From: Bin5 sp009843665
GTDB lineage: Bacteria; Chloroflexota; Anaerolineae; Caldilineales; Caldilineaceae
DNA length: 64,000 nucleotides
Direction of reading: 5' to 3'
Assembly (NCBI GenBank): GCA_965220285.1
Contig: OZ244818.1
Location: 1,240,001-1,304,000, forward strand
The notes under the pieces are model-generated. The model did not search any database and was not told where the DNA came from. It saw only the letters and a program-made list of their open reading frames with translations. Below are positions 1 through 9,114 of the stretch, in pieces. Position 1 is the first letter of the stretch. Each line of letters begins with the position of its first letter. A program made the translations under genes and the position numbers.

Positions 1-1
1 A

Positions 2-1123
2 TGGGTTGAAGAAGAACTGTTACCGCACTACAACTTCGGCAGTCAGAAAGAGAAAGGCAGAAAGCGAAACCCGGAATATCGCCACTACGAGTACAAACGT
101 AGCCAGGCAAAAAAGATGGGAGACGTAGAAGCCTACGAGCGTTACGGCAAGATGATGAAAAATGTCCCGTCAATAATTGACGACGACAGCTACAGGAAAC
201 TGGAATACATCAGATATGCCGATGACTTCCTGCTCAGTTTCGCCGGCCCAAAGAAAGAGGCCGAAGAAATACGGGAAAGAATTAGTGAATATCTTGAAAG
301 AGAACTAAATCTAGAACTCTCGATAGAAAAGACACTGATAACCCATGCCAGAAACGACAAGGCTAGATTCCTTGGATATGACCTCTGCGTAATGCAGAGC
401 GATGAGAGAAGAACAGCCAACGGAACAATCTGGCTGGGAGTTCCCAGGGAAGTCAGAAGAAAAGCTATGAGGAAGTACACGAAGAAAGGGAAAGCCGTAC
501 ACAGACCTGAGCTACTGCTCAACAGCGACTATGACATAGTCGCAAGGTTTCAAGCGGAATACCGGGGACTCGTACAGTACTACCAAATGGCACATAACGT
601 TCACCGCCTACAGGAAGTAGAGTGGGTAACGGGAACATCCCTACTCAAAACTCTGGCAGGAAAACATAAGACCTCCGTATACAAAATAGTCAAAAAGCAC
701 AAATCGACTAGAACGGTAAACGGAAAGACGTATAAGGTCTTTGAAGCTAGAGCAGAGAGAAAAGGGAAAGAACCACTAACCACACACTACGGAGCAGTAC
801 CTCTGATACGGAAGCCTGAAGCCAGCATAACGGACAGAATCGTAACGCTAGGAAAAGGCAGAGTAGAACTACTGCAAAGACTATCAAACGATGAGTGCGA
901 AATGTGCGGCGAGAAGGGCAACATCGAAGTTCACCATGTGCGAAAGCTGAGAGACGTGAACAAGCCGGGGAGAAAGAACAAGCCGGCATGGGTACACAGA
1001 ATGTCAGCACTCAGACGCAAGACTCTGATGACATGCGTCAATTGCCACGATGCAATACACGCAGGAAAGCACAGAAGTGAATGGGACAACTGGAAAATCG
1101 TACTGGAGAGCCGTGTGCGGTGA
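2..1123 (+). CDS. Group II intron reverse transcriptase/maturase with HNH endonuclease (5' truncated by window)
   Basis: This is the C-terminal part of a multifunctional group II intron protein that assists splicing and retrohoming. The frame is open from base 2, so the first ATG at 116 is probably internal. The catalytic YADD box of the reverse transcriptase lies at about 218-229 (ArgTyrAlaAspAspPhe). A thumb/maturase (domain X) segment follows near 590-720. The C-terminus carries an HNH nuclease with a CxxC pair (Cys-Glu-Met-Cys, about 897-908), the HH of the HNH motif (about 931-936) and a second CxxC. All key residues are present. The stop codon lies inside the domain V tetraloop, so the last residues overlap the catalytic RNA. 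Confidence 0.9.
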   Translation, partial: WVEEELLPHYNFGSQKEKGRKRNPEYRHYEYKRSQAKKMGDVEAYERYGKMMKNVPSIIDDDSYRKLEYIRYADDFLLSFAGPKKEAEEIRERISEYLERELNLELSIEKTLITHARNDKARFLGYDLCVMQSDERRTANGTIWLGVPREVRRKAMRKYTKKGKAVHRPELLLNSDYDIVARFQAEYRGLVQYYQMAHNVHRLQEVEWVTGTSLLKTLAGKHKTSVYKIVKKHKSTRTVNGKTYKVFEARAERKGKEPLTTHYGAVPLIRKPEASITDRIVTLGKGRVELLQRLSNDECEMCGEKGNIEVHHVRKLRDVNKPGRKNKPAWVHRMSALRRKTLMTCVNCHDAIHAGKHRSEWDNWKIVLESRVR

Positions 1124-1204
1124 AAGCCGCACGCACGGTTCGGAGGGGGGAGGTAGGAAAAGTGCAGCTGCAGTCACCTGTAACTCATCTGCTTCCTACC
1201 CTAC
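1108..1204 (+). ncRNA. Group II intron RNA domains V and VI
   Basis: Bases 1108-1141 fold as the classical 34-nt domain V: a GAGCC 5' arm containing the catalytic AGC triad, a GAAA tetraloop closed by GCGGT/GCCGC-type pairing, and a CACGGTTC 3' arm. Bases 1152-1159 (GGTAGGAA) pair with 1193-1200 (TTCCTACC) to give domain VI, followed by a short CTAC tail at the 3' splice site. Domain V is the most conserved part of these introns, so the call is secure; the exact 3' boundary is uncertain by 3 nt. Confidence 0.88.
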
Positions 1205-1594
1205 TACACGCCCAGTGGGGTGGCGGTAACCAACTTCAGTGTCGCCACCAGTCGATCCTGGACTGGGCAGGACGGGCAGCGACAGGAGAAGACGGTCTGG
1301 TTTCGAGTGGCGGCCTGGCGACGGCTGGCCGAGACGTGTAACCAGTACCTTACGAAGGGGCAGAGGGTGCTGGTTACCGGCGAACTGGAGGAGCCCACCA
1401 CGTGGACAGATCGAGAGGGCAATACGCGGGCTTCACTTGAAGTAACGGCGCAGACTGTGCGCTTTCTGAACACGCGGGCGGAGAATGAAGCGCTTGCGGG
1501 CGGATGGGGTCAGACCGGCGGGCAGGGCGCGGCTGTAGGCGGTGGGTCTGGTGGGGATGCGATGGCGGGCGGTGAGGAGGATATTCCGTTTTAG
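1205..1594 (+). CDS. ssb: Single-stranded DNA-binding protein, 3' exon
   Basis: This encodes the C-terminal two thirds of a bacterial SSB, the OB-fold protein that coats single-stranded DNA in replication, recombination and repair. The frame starts with Tyr-Thr-Pro-Ser-Gly-Val-Ala, which in intact SSBs follows the first beta strands, and continues through the conserved Thr-Val-Trp-Phe-Arg-Val segment. The tail is Gly-rich and ends in the acidic partner-binding tip Glu-Glu-Asp-Ile-Pro-Phe. There is no valid local start: the frame hits TAA at 1181 within the intron, and the GTG at 1220 would delete an essential strand. The complete protein therefore requires splicing to a 5' exon upstream of the window. 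A terminator follows at 1829. Confidence 0.85.
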   Translation, partial: YTPSGVAVTNFSVATSRSWTGQDGQRQEKTVWFRVAAWRRLAETCNQYLTKGQRVLVTGELEEPTTWTDREGNTRASLEVTAQTVRFLNTRAENEALAGGWGQTGGQGAAVGGGSGGDAMAGGEEDIPF

Positions 1595-1637
1595 GTTGCG
1601 TTGACGTTGCGGAGGGTTGCGAGGGACAACCTCTTTT

Positions 1638-1714
1638 ATCCGCGAAGTCACGCGAAGGGTCGCGAAGAACACCTTTCTTATCCGCGAAGTTACGCGAAGG
1701 AACGCGAAGAACAT
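1638..1714. repeat. GAAG-periodic dispersed repeat, two B units
   Basis: Two consecutive units of about 36 bp start with ATCCGCGAAG and continue with two further CGCGAAG blocks spaced 10-12 bp apart, ending GAACA(T/C)C. The same unit recurs near 3130, 3215, 7341, 16655 and 20121. It fills the gap between ssb and the next gene and has no coding signal. Confidence 0.8.
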
Positions 1715-1828
1715 CGGGGGAATTGGATTTTCTTTGCATGACTGTGGGGCCCTCTGCGGAGTAGCCACACTTTGGCCCCTCAAATCGCTGTTCAGACATA
1801 AGTAAACAAGCCGTAGAGGTTTCAGATT

Positions 1829-1866
1829 GCCCGCGCCCCCCAACCGGCGCGGGCAGAGTTTTTTTT
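1829..1866 (+). terminator. Rho-independent terminator downstream of ssb
   Basis: A perfect 9-bp GC stem (GCCCGCGCC at 1829-1837 with GGCGCGGGC at 1846-1854) encloses an 8-nt loop. It is followed by AGAG and a run of eight T at 1859-1866. It would end the transcript carrying the intron and ssb. The rest of the 1595-2002 gap holds only the GAAG repeats and nothing else that I recognise. Confidence 0.85.
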
Positions 1867-2002
1867 GTGGGCCGGTTGGTGAGGGTTGTGCTGCTGACGT
1901 TGCAACAGTCCTGAGCCGATGCGGCTTCTTTCGTTGACAGTGGCTTTGCACCGTGAAAGATTCGATCTCGAGAGGTAGTTGGTCGTATTGGGGGAAGCGC
2001 AG

Positions 2003-3079
2003 ATGAAGATTGTAGAGGTTGAAACATTCCGCGTGCGGGTGCCGCTGCACCCTGTCAGCTGGCACAGCGCGAATATTGAAGGTTGGAGCGGCGCCTGGTG
2101 GGACCTGCCTATCGTGCTCCTGCGGATGACCACGGACAGTGGTCTCAGCGGGCTGGGTGAGGCTCCAAAAGGCGTGGCAGAGAGCACAGTTCGTCAGTAT
2201 GCACCGCTGTTCACAGGGCGGGATCCTTTTGACCTGAACTGGCAGCATCTGCCGATCGGCGACATTTGGAGCCCAGCGAGCGGGGTTGAACAGGCCTATG
2301 AGATGGCGGTGTACGACTTGGTGGGAAAGGCGCTCGGGTTGCCGGTACACCAGTTACTCGGGGGCGCGTATCGCAGCCGCGTGCGCGGGTCTCTTTGCAG
2401 CGGGCAGATGTGGCCTGACGATGCGGCGAGGCGGGCGCGGCTGGCCGCTGAACTGGGGATTGACGTGCTCAAGATGAAGGCCAATCTGGGCGACCCGGTG
2501 GTGGAACGCATTGCCGCCATCAACAAGGCGGTTGGGACGGACGTCAAGGTGACTATCGACGCGGGGCAGCACCTGCGACATCCGAGGCATGCTTTGGAAA
2601 TCGCACGCGTCCTGGAACCTTATCTCGATAACATAGAGTGCTTTGAGGACCCCGTCTCGCGCAGTAATCTGGACTGGTACGTTCTGCTGAGAGAGAAACT
2701 GGATTTCCCCCTGGCATTGCACCTGGGCAATCATCAGGATGTCATCAACGCGGTCAAGCGCGAGGCGTGTGACTTCCTGAATTTGGGCCGCAGCATGAAC
2801 AGTTTCAAGCAGGGCACGGGGATAGCCGAGGCAGCCGGTATGCCTGTGTGGCATGGGTCGGGGGTTGGGCTGGGCATTTCGGAGGCCTCTTACGTCCATG
2901 CGTGCGCGGCGACGAAGGCGACAACGCTGTCCAGCGATATTGTGGGAGAGATGCTGCGCGTGGATGATCTCATTGTGCGCCCTCTCGAGTTCGAGGACGG
3001 TTACTTTAAGGTGCCGCAGGAGCCGGGTCTGGGTGTTGAGCTGGATGAGGAGGCGCTGGAGCGGTTCGGCGTTCGCTAG
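2003..3079 (+). CDS. Mandelate racemase/muconate lactonizing enzyme family protein
   Basis: An enolase-superfamily protein of 358 residues, with the N-terminal capping domain up to about 120 and the TIM barrel after it. Visible active-site elements are Lys157-Met-Lys159 at the end of strand 2, Asp186 (IleAspAlaGly) and Glu215 (PheGluAspPro). The usual third acidic metal ligand seems replaced by a Leu-Gly-Asn-His stretch near 241-244, and a Trp-His-Gly lies near 288. Such enzymes abstract a proton alpha to a carboxylate, commonly dehydrating or racemising sugar acids; the substrate cannot be read. ATG at 2003 is preferred over an in-frame TTG at 1979 because a GGGGAAG ribosome site precedes it. 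Confidence 0.85.
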   Translation: MKIVEVETFRVRVPLHPVSWHSANIEGWSGAWWDLPIVLLRMTTDSGLSGLGEAPKGVAESTVRQYAPLFTGRDPFDLNWQHLPIGDIWSPASGVEQAYEMAVYDLVGKALGLPVHQLLGGAYRSRVRGSLCSGQMWPDDAARRARLAAELGIDVLKMKANLGDPVVERIAAINKAVGTDVKVTIDAGQHLRHPRHALEIARVLEPYLDNIECFEDPVSRSNLDWYVLLREKLDFPLALHLGNHQDVINAVKREACDFLNLGRSMNSFKQGTGIAEAAGMPVWHGSGVGLGISEASYVHACAATKATTLSSDIVGEMLRVDDLIVRPLEFEDGYFKVPQEPGLGVELDEEALERFGVR

Positions 3080-3129
3080 GCCCCGTTGACATTAAGGGGA
3101 GGCCTCTCGGAATAGGACAGAACCAATCG

Positions 3130-3250
3130 ATCCGCGAAGGCACGCGAAGGGGCGCGAAGAACACCTTTTTTGAACCACGAAGGGCCACTAAGGGACACGA
3201 AGAACATCTTTTTTATCCGCGAAGGCACGCGAAGGGGCGCGAAGAGAAGT
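3130..3250. repeat. GAAG-periodic repeat block (B-A-B)
   Basis: Three units lie between convergent genes: a B unit (ATCCGCGAAGG type) from 3130, an A unit (CCACGAAGGGCCACTAAGGG type) from 3175, and a B unit from 3215. The two B starts are 85 bp apart. Nothing else is recognisable in the 3080-3338 gap. Confidence 0.8.
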
Positions 3251-3338
3251 CTGAAGGTCGGCCGGTTTGTCAGTGCGTGTTGCTGGCAGGCAGGCCGATT
3301 TTGCGTTTCGGAAGAGGGAGCCGTTGCATTTTTGCCGG

Positions 3339-4394
3339 TCAGATGCGGACGGACTGGCCGGTGCGGGCGGAGTGGTGGGCGGCGAGGAGGGAGCGCAGGA
3401 TGGTGCGGCCGTCGGCCCCGGTCAGGCGGGGCGGGGCGCCGGTGTGGAGGGCGTCGATGAGGTGGCGGGTGGCGTGGATGAAGCCCTGCTCCCAGCCGGT
3501 GGGGATGTCGTCGAAGGTGCGGGTGCGGCCGTCGCGGGCCAGGGTGACGGGCGGGGCGTGGGTGAGGCGGCCGTGGCCGCCGTTGATCCAGATGACGCCC
3601 TTGGTGCCGGTGATTTCGACGCGGTCGTCCTGGGCGTAGTAGCTGGTTTCGATTTGGAGTTGGGGCGAGTAGACGACTTCAAGGGAGCCGAAGCGGTTGT
3701 TGGGAAATTTCCAGGAGACGATGGCGGGGGTGTCGAGGACGCGACCGGGCATGAGCTCCATTGCGCCGATCCAGGCGTGTACCTCTTCGGCTATGCCCAT
3801 GAAGTGCCAGGCGAGGGCGAATTTGTGGTGGCCGTCGTCGAAGAGCATGGGGCCGCCGCCGCAGGTCTCGGGGTTGAAGCGCCAGGCCCAGGCGGCGAGG
3901 GGTACGTGCCAGGCGGTGGGGCTGAAGCCGGCGTTGCTTTTGATGCGGATGCTGAGGGGGTCGCCGATTTCGCCGGCTTCGATGAGGGCCTTGGCGTGGA
4001 CGACGCGCGGGTCGAAGATGAAGTTTTCGTAGACGCGCAGGGTGCGGTCAGCGGTAGAGGCAGCAGCGATCATCTCGCCGGCCTTGGTGAGGGAGAGAGC
4101 CATGGGTTTCTGGACGGAGACATGCTTGCCGGCGGCGAGGGCGTCGAGGGTGACGGGGTGGTGGAGGTGATGGGGCAGGAGGATTTCGACGAGGTCGAGG
4201 TCGGGGAGGGCGAGGAGGTCGTGGTGGTTGGTGAAGACGCGATTGGGCTGCACGTTCCAGGCGTCAGCGCGGCGTTGGGCGGTCTCCTGATCGACGTCGC
4301 AGACGGCTGCGAGCTGGGCGCGGTCGTTTTGGAGGTATTCGAGGGCGTGGAGGTCGCTGATGCGGCCGGCGCCGATGAAGCCTACGCGCAGCAT
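3339..4394 (-). CDS. Gfo/Idh/MocA family oxidoreductase
   Basis: A 351-residue NAD(P)-dependent dehydrogenase of the glucose-fructose/inositol dehydrogenase family. The N-terminus shows a Rossmann fold with Gly-Phe-Ile-Gly-Ala-Gly-Arg-Ile at about 5-12. The catalytic Lys lies in Gln-Lys-Pro (about 95-97), where the family normally has Glu-Lys-Pro. The C-terminal half is the alpha/beta substrate domain. It is the last gene of a minus-strand series with the SDR and the second Gfo/Idh/MocA gene, and probably oxidises a sugar or cyclitol hydroxyl. The substrate is unknown. Confidence 0.88.
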   Translation of the reverse strand: MLRVGFIGAGRISDLHALEYLQNDRAQLAAVCDVDQETAQRRADAWNVQPNRVFTNHHDLLALPDLDLVEILLPHHLHHPVTLDALAAGKHVSVQKPMALSLTKAGEMIAAASTADRTLRVYENFIFDPRVVHAKALIEAGEIGDPLSIRIKSNAGFSPTAWHVPLAAWAWRFNPETCGGGPMLFDDGHHKFALAWHFMGIAEEVHAWIGAMELMPGRVLDTPAIVSWKFPNNRFGSLEVVYSPQLQIETSYYAQDDRVEITGTKGVIWINGGHGRLTHAPPVTLARDGRTRTFDDIPTGWEQGFIHATRHLIDALHTGAPPRLTGADGRTILRSLLAAHHSARTGQSVRI

Positions 4395-4445
4395 GGGAAG
4401 GTGGTTGCTCCCCGGCTCAGGTCAAGTCCAGAAGGCGGGCGAGGT

Positions 4446-4877
4446 TCAGATTTCGCCCATTTCGAGGCGGCCCAGATAGATTAGCGACTCCAGATCCTCG
4501 GCGGCATCGGGCATGTAGCGGGTAACGGCCGCGCGAACCTGCTCCAAGTCATCCTCTGCGGCGAGGCCGAGCTTCCTGGACAGATCGCCCAGGTCCTGCG
4601 GGCGGGACGTTTCCATCTTCATCAGGACCAGATAGGGAAGGCCGAGGACCGGGTAGCCGGCGGGGTCAGTTCGGTCGGGTTGCAACGCATCGTCAAGCCA
4701 CTCGAATGGGATGAGGAGCAGGTCGATTTCGGTGCCGTCGGGGGCGTTCAGCATGTAGCCTGGGATTGACAGTTCTGAAGCGACTTGGTAACCGGCTTCA
4801 TTCAGGCGCGCCAGCGCGGCGTCCCCGTCATGATGGTGGACGAGGATGTCAAAGGCCCTGGTCTTGCGTTCAGGCAT
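4446..4877 (-). CDS. Nucleotidyltransferase-like protein, N-terminus unresolved
   Basis: The 143-residue frame from ATG 4877 resembles minimal nucleotidyltransferase-like proteins: an Asp-Ile-Leu-Val segment, a Glu-Ile-Asp-Leu-Leu strand, then a Lys-Met-Glu helix with Arg-Pro-Gln-Asp-Leu-Gly-Asp-Leu, the pattern of antitoxin- or AbiEii-like NTases. The frame stays open upstream of the ATG to about 5228 and encodes protein-like sequence (Ile-Arg-Trp-Ala-Val-Val-Gly-Ala-Val-Ala just before the Met). The true N-terminus therefore probably overlaps the SDR stop, but no ATG, GTG or TTG exists in that stretch. A lost start, a frameshift or a rare start codon are possible. Function is tentative. Confidence 0.6.
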   Translation of the reverse strand: MPERKTRAFDILVHHHDGDAALARLNEAGYQVASELSIPGYMLNAPDGTEIDLLLIPFEWLDDALQPDRTDPAGYPVLGLPYLVLMKMETSRPQDLGDLSRKLGLAAEDDLEQVRAAVTRYMPDAAEDLESLIYLGRLEMGEI

Positions 4878-5121
4878 GTAGGCGCGGGTGGCGACAGCGC
4901 CAACGACGGCCCAGCGAATCCCCTCCAGAATGAAACGCAGGTCGGGCCAAGCGTACGCTGCGGTGCGCTTGCGCAGGAATTGCGGCGCGCTGCCGGTCCC
5001 GGGCCGCTGGCGGCGCAGGGAGATCGATATGAGAAAGCGGCGCCTTTGGGCCGGGGTGAGCTGGCCGTCGGGCGCGATGGCGGCGATGGCCGGGGGTACT
5101 TCGGCGAGCTTCGCAGAGATG

Positions 5122-5859
5122 TCAGCCCACCTCCGTGTTGGTTGGGTAGAGGTCGATGCGTTCGGCGTTGGCGCGCAGGGGGAGGCCGGCGGCGTAGAGG
5201 ACGGTGTCGGCGATGTCTTCGGACTGCATCATGAGTTTGCGGGCTTCCTGCGGGGGCGGGACGGGCCGGCGGTCGAGGAGGGGGGTGGCGGTGACGCCGG
5301 GGTTGATGATGCAGGCGCGGACGCCGTGGGGGTTGCCTTCCTCGTTGGTGACGCGGTTGAGGGCGTGCATGCCGAGTTTGGCGCTGCTGTAGGCGACGCC
5401 GGAGAGCAGGCTGGGAAAGTTGGCGGCGCGTGAGCCGATGTTGATGATGGTGCCGGCGCCGCGGGCTTTCATCTGCGGCATGAGCAGGTTGGTGAAGAGG
5501 TAGGCGCTGACGAGGTTGACGTCGGCGACGACGCGCCAGTCTTCGATGGTGGTGGCGTCGATGCTGCGGTTGACGACGTTGGTGCCGGCGTTGTTGACGA
5601 GTATATGGATGGGGCCGAGTTCGGCGTCGATTTTTTCAACGGTGGCGCGGATTTGGGCCTCGTCGCCGACGTCGCAGGGGTAGACGAGGGCGCGGCCGCC
5701 GTCGGATTCGATGCGTTGGGCGAGGGCGCGGAGGACTTCCTCGCGGCGGGCGATCATGGCGACGTGGGCGCCGGCGGCTGCGAATTTGAGCGCGATTGCT
5801 TCTCCGAAGCCGCTGCTGGCGCCGGTTACGATTACGTTCTGGCCGGAAAAATCACTCAA
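5122..5859 (-). CDS. Short-chain dehydrogenase/reductase (SDR)
   Basis: A classical 245-residue SDR. It has the cofactor motif Thr-Gly-Ala-Ser-Ser-Gly-Phe-Gly (12-19), Asn-Asn-Ala-Gly (89-92), a catalytic Ser near 143, and the Tyr157-xxx-Lys161 pair. NAD(P)-dependent oxidation or reduction of a hydroxyl/keto group is expected. It is 57 bp downstream of the 5917 Gfo/Idh/MocA gene on the same strand, so the two probably act on one pathway, for example keto-sugar interconversion. The substrate cannot be deduced. Confidence 0.9.
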   Translation of the reverse strand: MSDFSGQNVIVTGASSGFGEAIALKFAAAGAHVAMIARREEVLRALAQRIESDGGRALVYPCDVGDEAQIRATVEKIDAELGPIHILVNNAGTNVVNRSIDATTIEDWRVVADVNLVSAYLFTNLLMPQMKARGAGTIINIGSRAANFPSLLSGVAYSSAKLGMHALNRVTNEEGNPHGVRACIINPGVTATPLLDRRPVPPPQEARKLMMQSEDIADTVLYAAGLPLRANAERIDLYPTNTEVG

Positions 5860-5916
5860 TGTACGGTCTCCTTTTTGATCCTGTGCTTTCGCCCGGCTTG
5901 GGGGCGGCGTGCAGGG

Positions 5917-7245
<1,329 letters not shown>

Positions 7246-7340
7246 GGGTTGGTTGCCTTTCTGGACTGGGATTCGCTTGATTTATGAGATGAGTTTGATT
7301 ACTTTCGGTTGAGAGTTGTCTGAACCGCGAACTGCAATTT

Positions 7341-7376
7341 ATCCGCGAAAAAACGCGAAGGGGCGCGAAGAAAACC
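7341..7376. repeat. GAAG-periodic B unit in 7246-7592 gap
   Basis: One ATCCGCGAAA-type unit with two further CGCGAAG blocks. The remaining bases of the 347-bp gap between the Gfo/Idh/MocA start and the sulfatase stop contain nothing that I can recognise. Confidence 0.75.
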
Positions 7377-7592
7377 CCTTTTTGTTGACGCGTTTGATGT
7401 TTGTTTGTGGCCAGATTCACGCGACAGACCAGTAGATTGGGCGTGCGGTGGCTTCTCCTTTGTCAAAAAATGAACTTCCTCTTGCGATGGACACCGAGTT
7501 TTAGCGTGTCGGCCTCATATGCAGGTGCGCTGGAGCAGGTCAGACATAGCAGTACAGGACAGCGAAGGCGTACCTTCAAAGTTGCACTACCC

Positions 7593-9098
7593 TCATCCTG
7601 GCATGCCCACTTGGCGGCCAGACAGATCCAAGGGCGGCGGGGGCCAGTGCAGGCCGCGCTGGCCTGAGAGCTCGCGGTTCTTGACGGGCTGCCACTCTTT
7701 TTGGGGCAGGCCGACAAGCTGGCCGTCCTGCAGCCACTCCTCGTCGTTGCCGTAGAGCTCGTCTACCAGGAGCGCGGTCAGGCTTTGAAGCAGGGACGCG
7801 TGGTGCTCCGAACCGCTCAGGTCGTTCATCTCCTGGGGATCTGATTCCAAATCGAACAATTGAAAACGGTTGCCGGTTGGGTAGTAGATCAGTTTGTACT
7901 GGTCCTGCCTGATCATGCGCGTGGCCATGGGTCCTTCGCCCACTTCGCCGAAGAGATAGGGGCGGCGGGGCTCTCCGACCATTGAGATGCCTTCGACGGT
8001 TTCCAGGATTGGGATGCCGGCCAGGTCGAGCAGGGTGGGCATGACATCCTGCCAGCCGACGAGGCGGTCATCCTGGGTGCCGGCGGGGGTGCGGTCGTCG
8101 TTGGCGGGGCCGAGGAGCAGCATGGGGATGTTGGCGGACTGTTCGTAGTAGAGCCGCTTGGCCCAGAGACCGTGCTGGCCGAGCATGTCGCCGTGATCGC
8201 TGGTGAAGCAGATGATGGTGTTGTCGAGCAGCCTCTCCTCGCGCAGGGTGCCGATGACGCGGCGCAGTTGGTGGTCGATATGGGTACAGAGCGCGTAGAA
8301 GGCGCGGTGGATGCCCTGGAGCTCCTCGTCGCTGAAGGTGTTGCCGTAACGGGTCTGGATCATCTGCAGCGCGTAGGGCAGGTTGTCGAAGTCCTGCGAC
8401 CAGGCGGCCTGGTGGGGGAGCGGAATGTCGACGTCGCGGTAGAGATTGTAGTACCACTCGAGGGGGACGAGGGGCGGGTGGGGATGGCAGTAGGAGAGGA
8501 ACCAGAAGCCGGGCCGTGTGGGGTCGCGGCGGCGGATCATGCGGCACATCTGGTCGGTGGCCCAGTTGGTGACGTGGGTCTCCTCGGACAGATGCCAGGG
8601 GCGGTAGCTGTACTCGTTGTTGCTCATGCCGTGGGCGAAGGAGCGGCCGGGATGGCCTTCCTCACCGAGCCAGAGCTCGTAGTCGTCGATGGCGCCGAGG
8701 ATAGGGCGGCCCTCCTCGGCGAGGATGACGTCGTCGAAGCCGATGCGATCGCGCTGGGGGAAGACGTGCAGCTTGCCGACGGCGTAGGCTTGGTAGCCGG
8801 CGTCGCGGAAGGTCTGGGCGACGGTCGGGAGCTGGGGCATGGGTTCCTGCACCTTGAAGACGCGGTCGCCGTGCGTGCGGGTGGTTGCGCCGGTCATGAG
8901 TGTTCGGCGGGCCGGGATGCAGACGGGGCACTCGGCGTAGGCGTTGGTGTAGCGGACGCCGGCGCCGGCGAGGCTGTCCAGGGTCGGGGTGCGGACGGCG
9001 GGATGTCCGGCTCCGGCCATGAGGTGGGCGGGCCAGTGGTCGGTGGAGATGAGCAGGACAGAGGGCGCGTCGGGGCCGGCGTTGGATTGGGGTGCCAT
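7593..9098 (-). CDS. Sulfatase (arylsulfatase family)
   Basis: A 501-residue type I sulfatase or related alkaline-phosphatase-superfamily hydrolase. The N-terminus shows the metal-binding Ser-Thr-Asp-His near 18-21. The formylglycine site Cys60-Ile-Pro-Ala-Arg64, followed by Thr-Leu-Met-Thr-Gly, fits the Cys-type sulfatase signature modified by FGE. A second metal site Ser-Asp-His-Gly-Asp lies in the middle. No signal peptide is visible, so it is probably cytoplasmic. It begins 16 bp after the stop of the upstream aldolase gene and is likely co-transcribed with it. A sulfated sugar is a reasonable substrate guess. Confidence 0.9.
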   Translation of the reverse strand: MAPQSNAGPDAPSVLLISTDHWPAHLMAGAGHPAVRTPTLDSLAGAGVRYTNAYAECPVCIPARRTLMTGATTRTHGDRVFKVQEPMPQLPTVAQTFRDAGYQAYAVGKLHVFPQRDRIGFDDVILAEEGRPILGAIDDYELWLGEEGHPGRSFAHGMSNNEYSYRPWHLSEETHVTNWATDQMCRMIRRRDPTRPGFWFLSYCHPHPPLVPLEWYYNLYRDVDIPLPHQAAWSQDFDNLPYALQMIQTRYGNTFSDEELQGIHRAFYALCTHIDHQLRRVIGTLREERLLDNTIICFTSDHGDMLGQHGLWAKRLYYEQSANIPMLLLGPANDDRTPAGTQDDRLVGWQDVMPTLLDLAGIPILETVEGISMVGEPRRPYLFGEVGEGPMATRMIRQDQYKLIYYPTGNRFQLFDLESDPQEMNDLSGSEHHASLLQSLTALLVDELYGNDEEWLQDGQLVGLPQKEWQPVKNRELSGQRGLHWPPPPLDLSGRQVGMPG

Positions 9099-9114
9099 TG
9101 CGGGGCTCCAGACT

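Larger units (their letters stand above)
1..1207 (+). mobile_element. Group II intron, 3' part, inserted in ssb
   Basis: The window opens inside a group II intron. Its intron-encoded protein runs from the first bases to 1123, domain V lies at 1108-1141, and domain VI lies around 1152-1200. The SSB reading frame resumes immediately afterwards (Tyr-Thr-Pro-Ser-Gly from about 1205), so the 3' splice site should fall at 1204 or 1207, after an AC. The 5' exon, domains I-III and the protein N-terminus are outside the window. The coding frame and both catalytic RNA domains seen here look intact, so the element may still splice; this is inferred. Confidence 0.88.

Noticed and set aside
3267..4484. 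Long plus-strand open frame (405 aa) opposite the first Gfo/Idh/MocA gene
   Set aside because: It is a Gly/Val/Glu-rich shadow caused by high GC on the opposite strand; similar shadows exist at 5605-7239, 17257-18864 and others. The minus-strand frames carry the family motifs.
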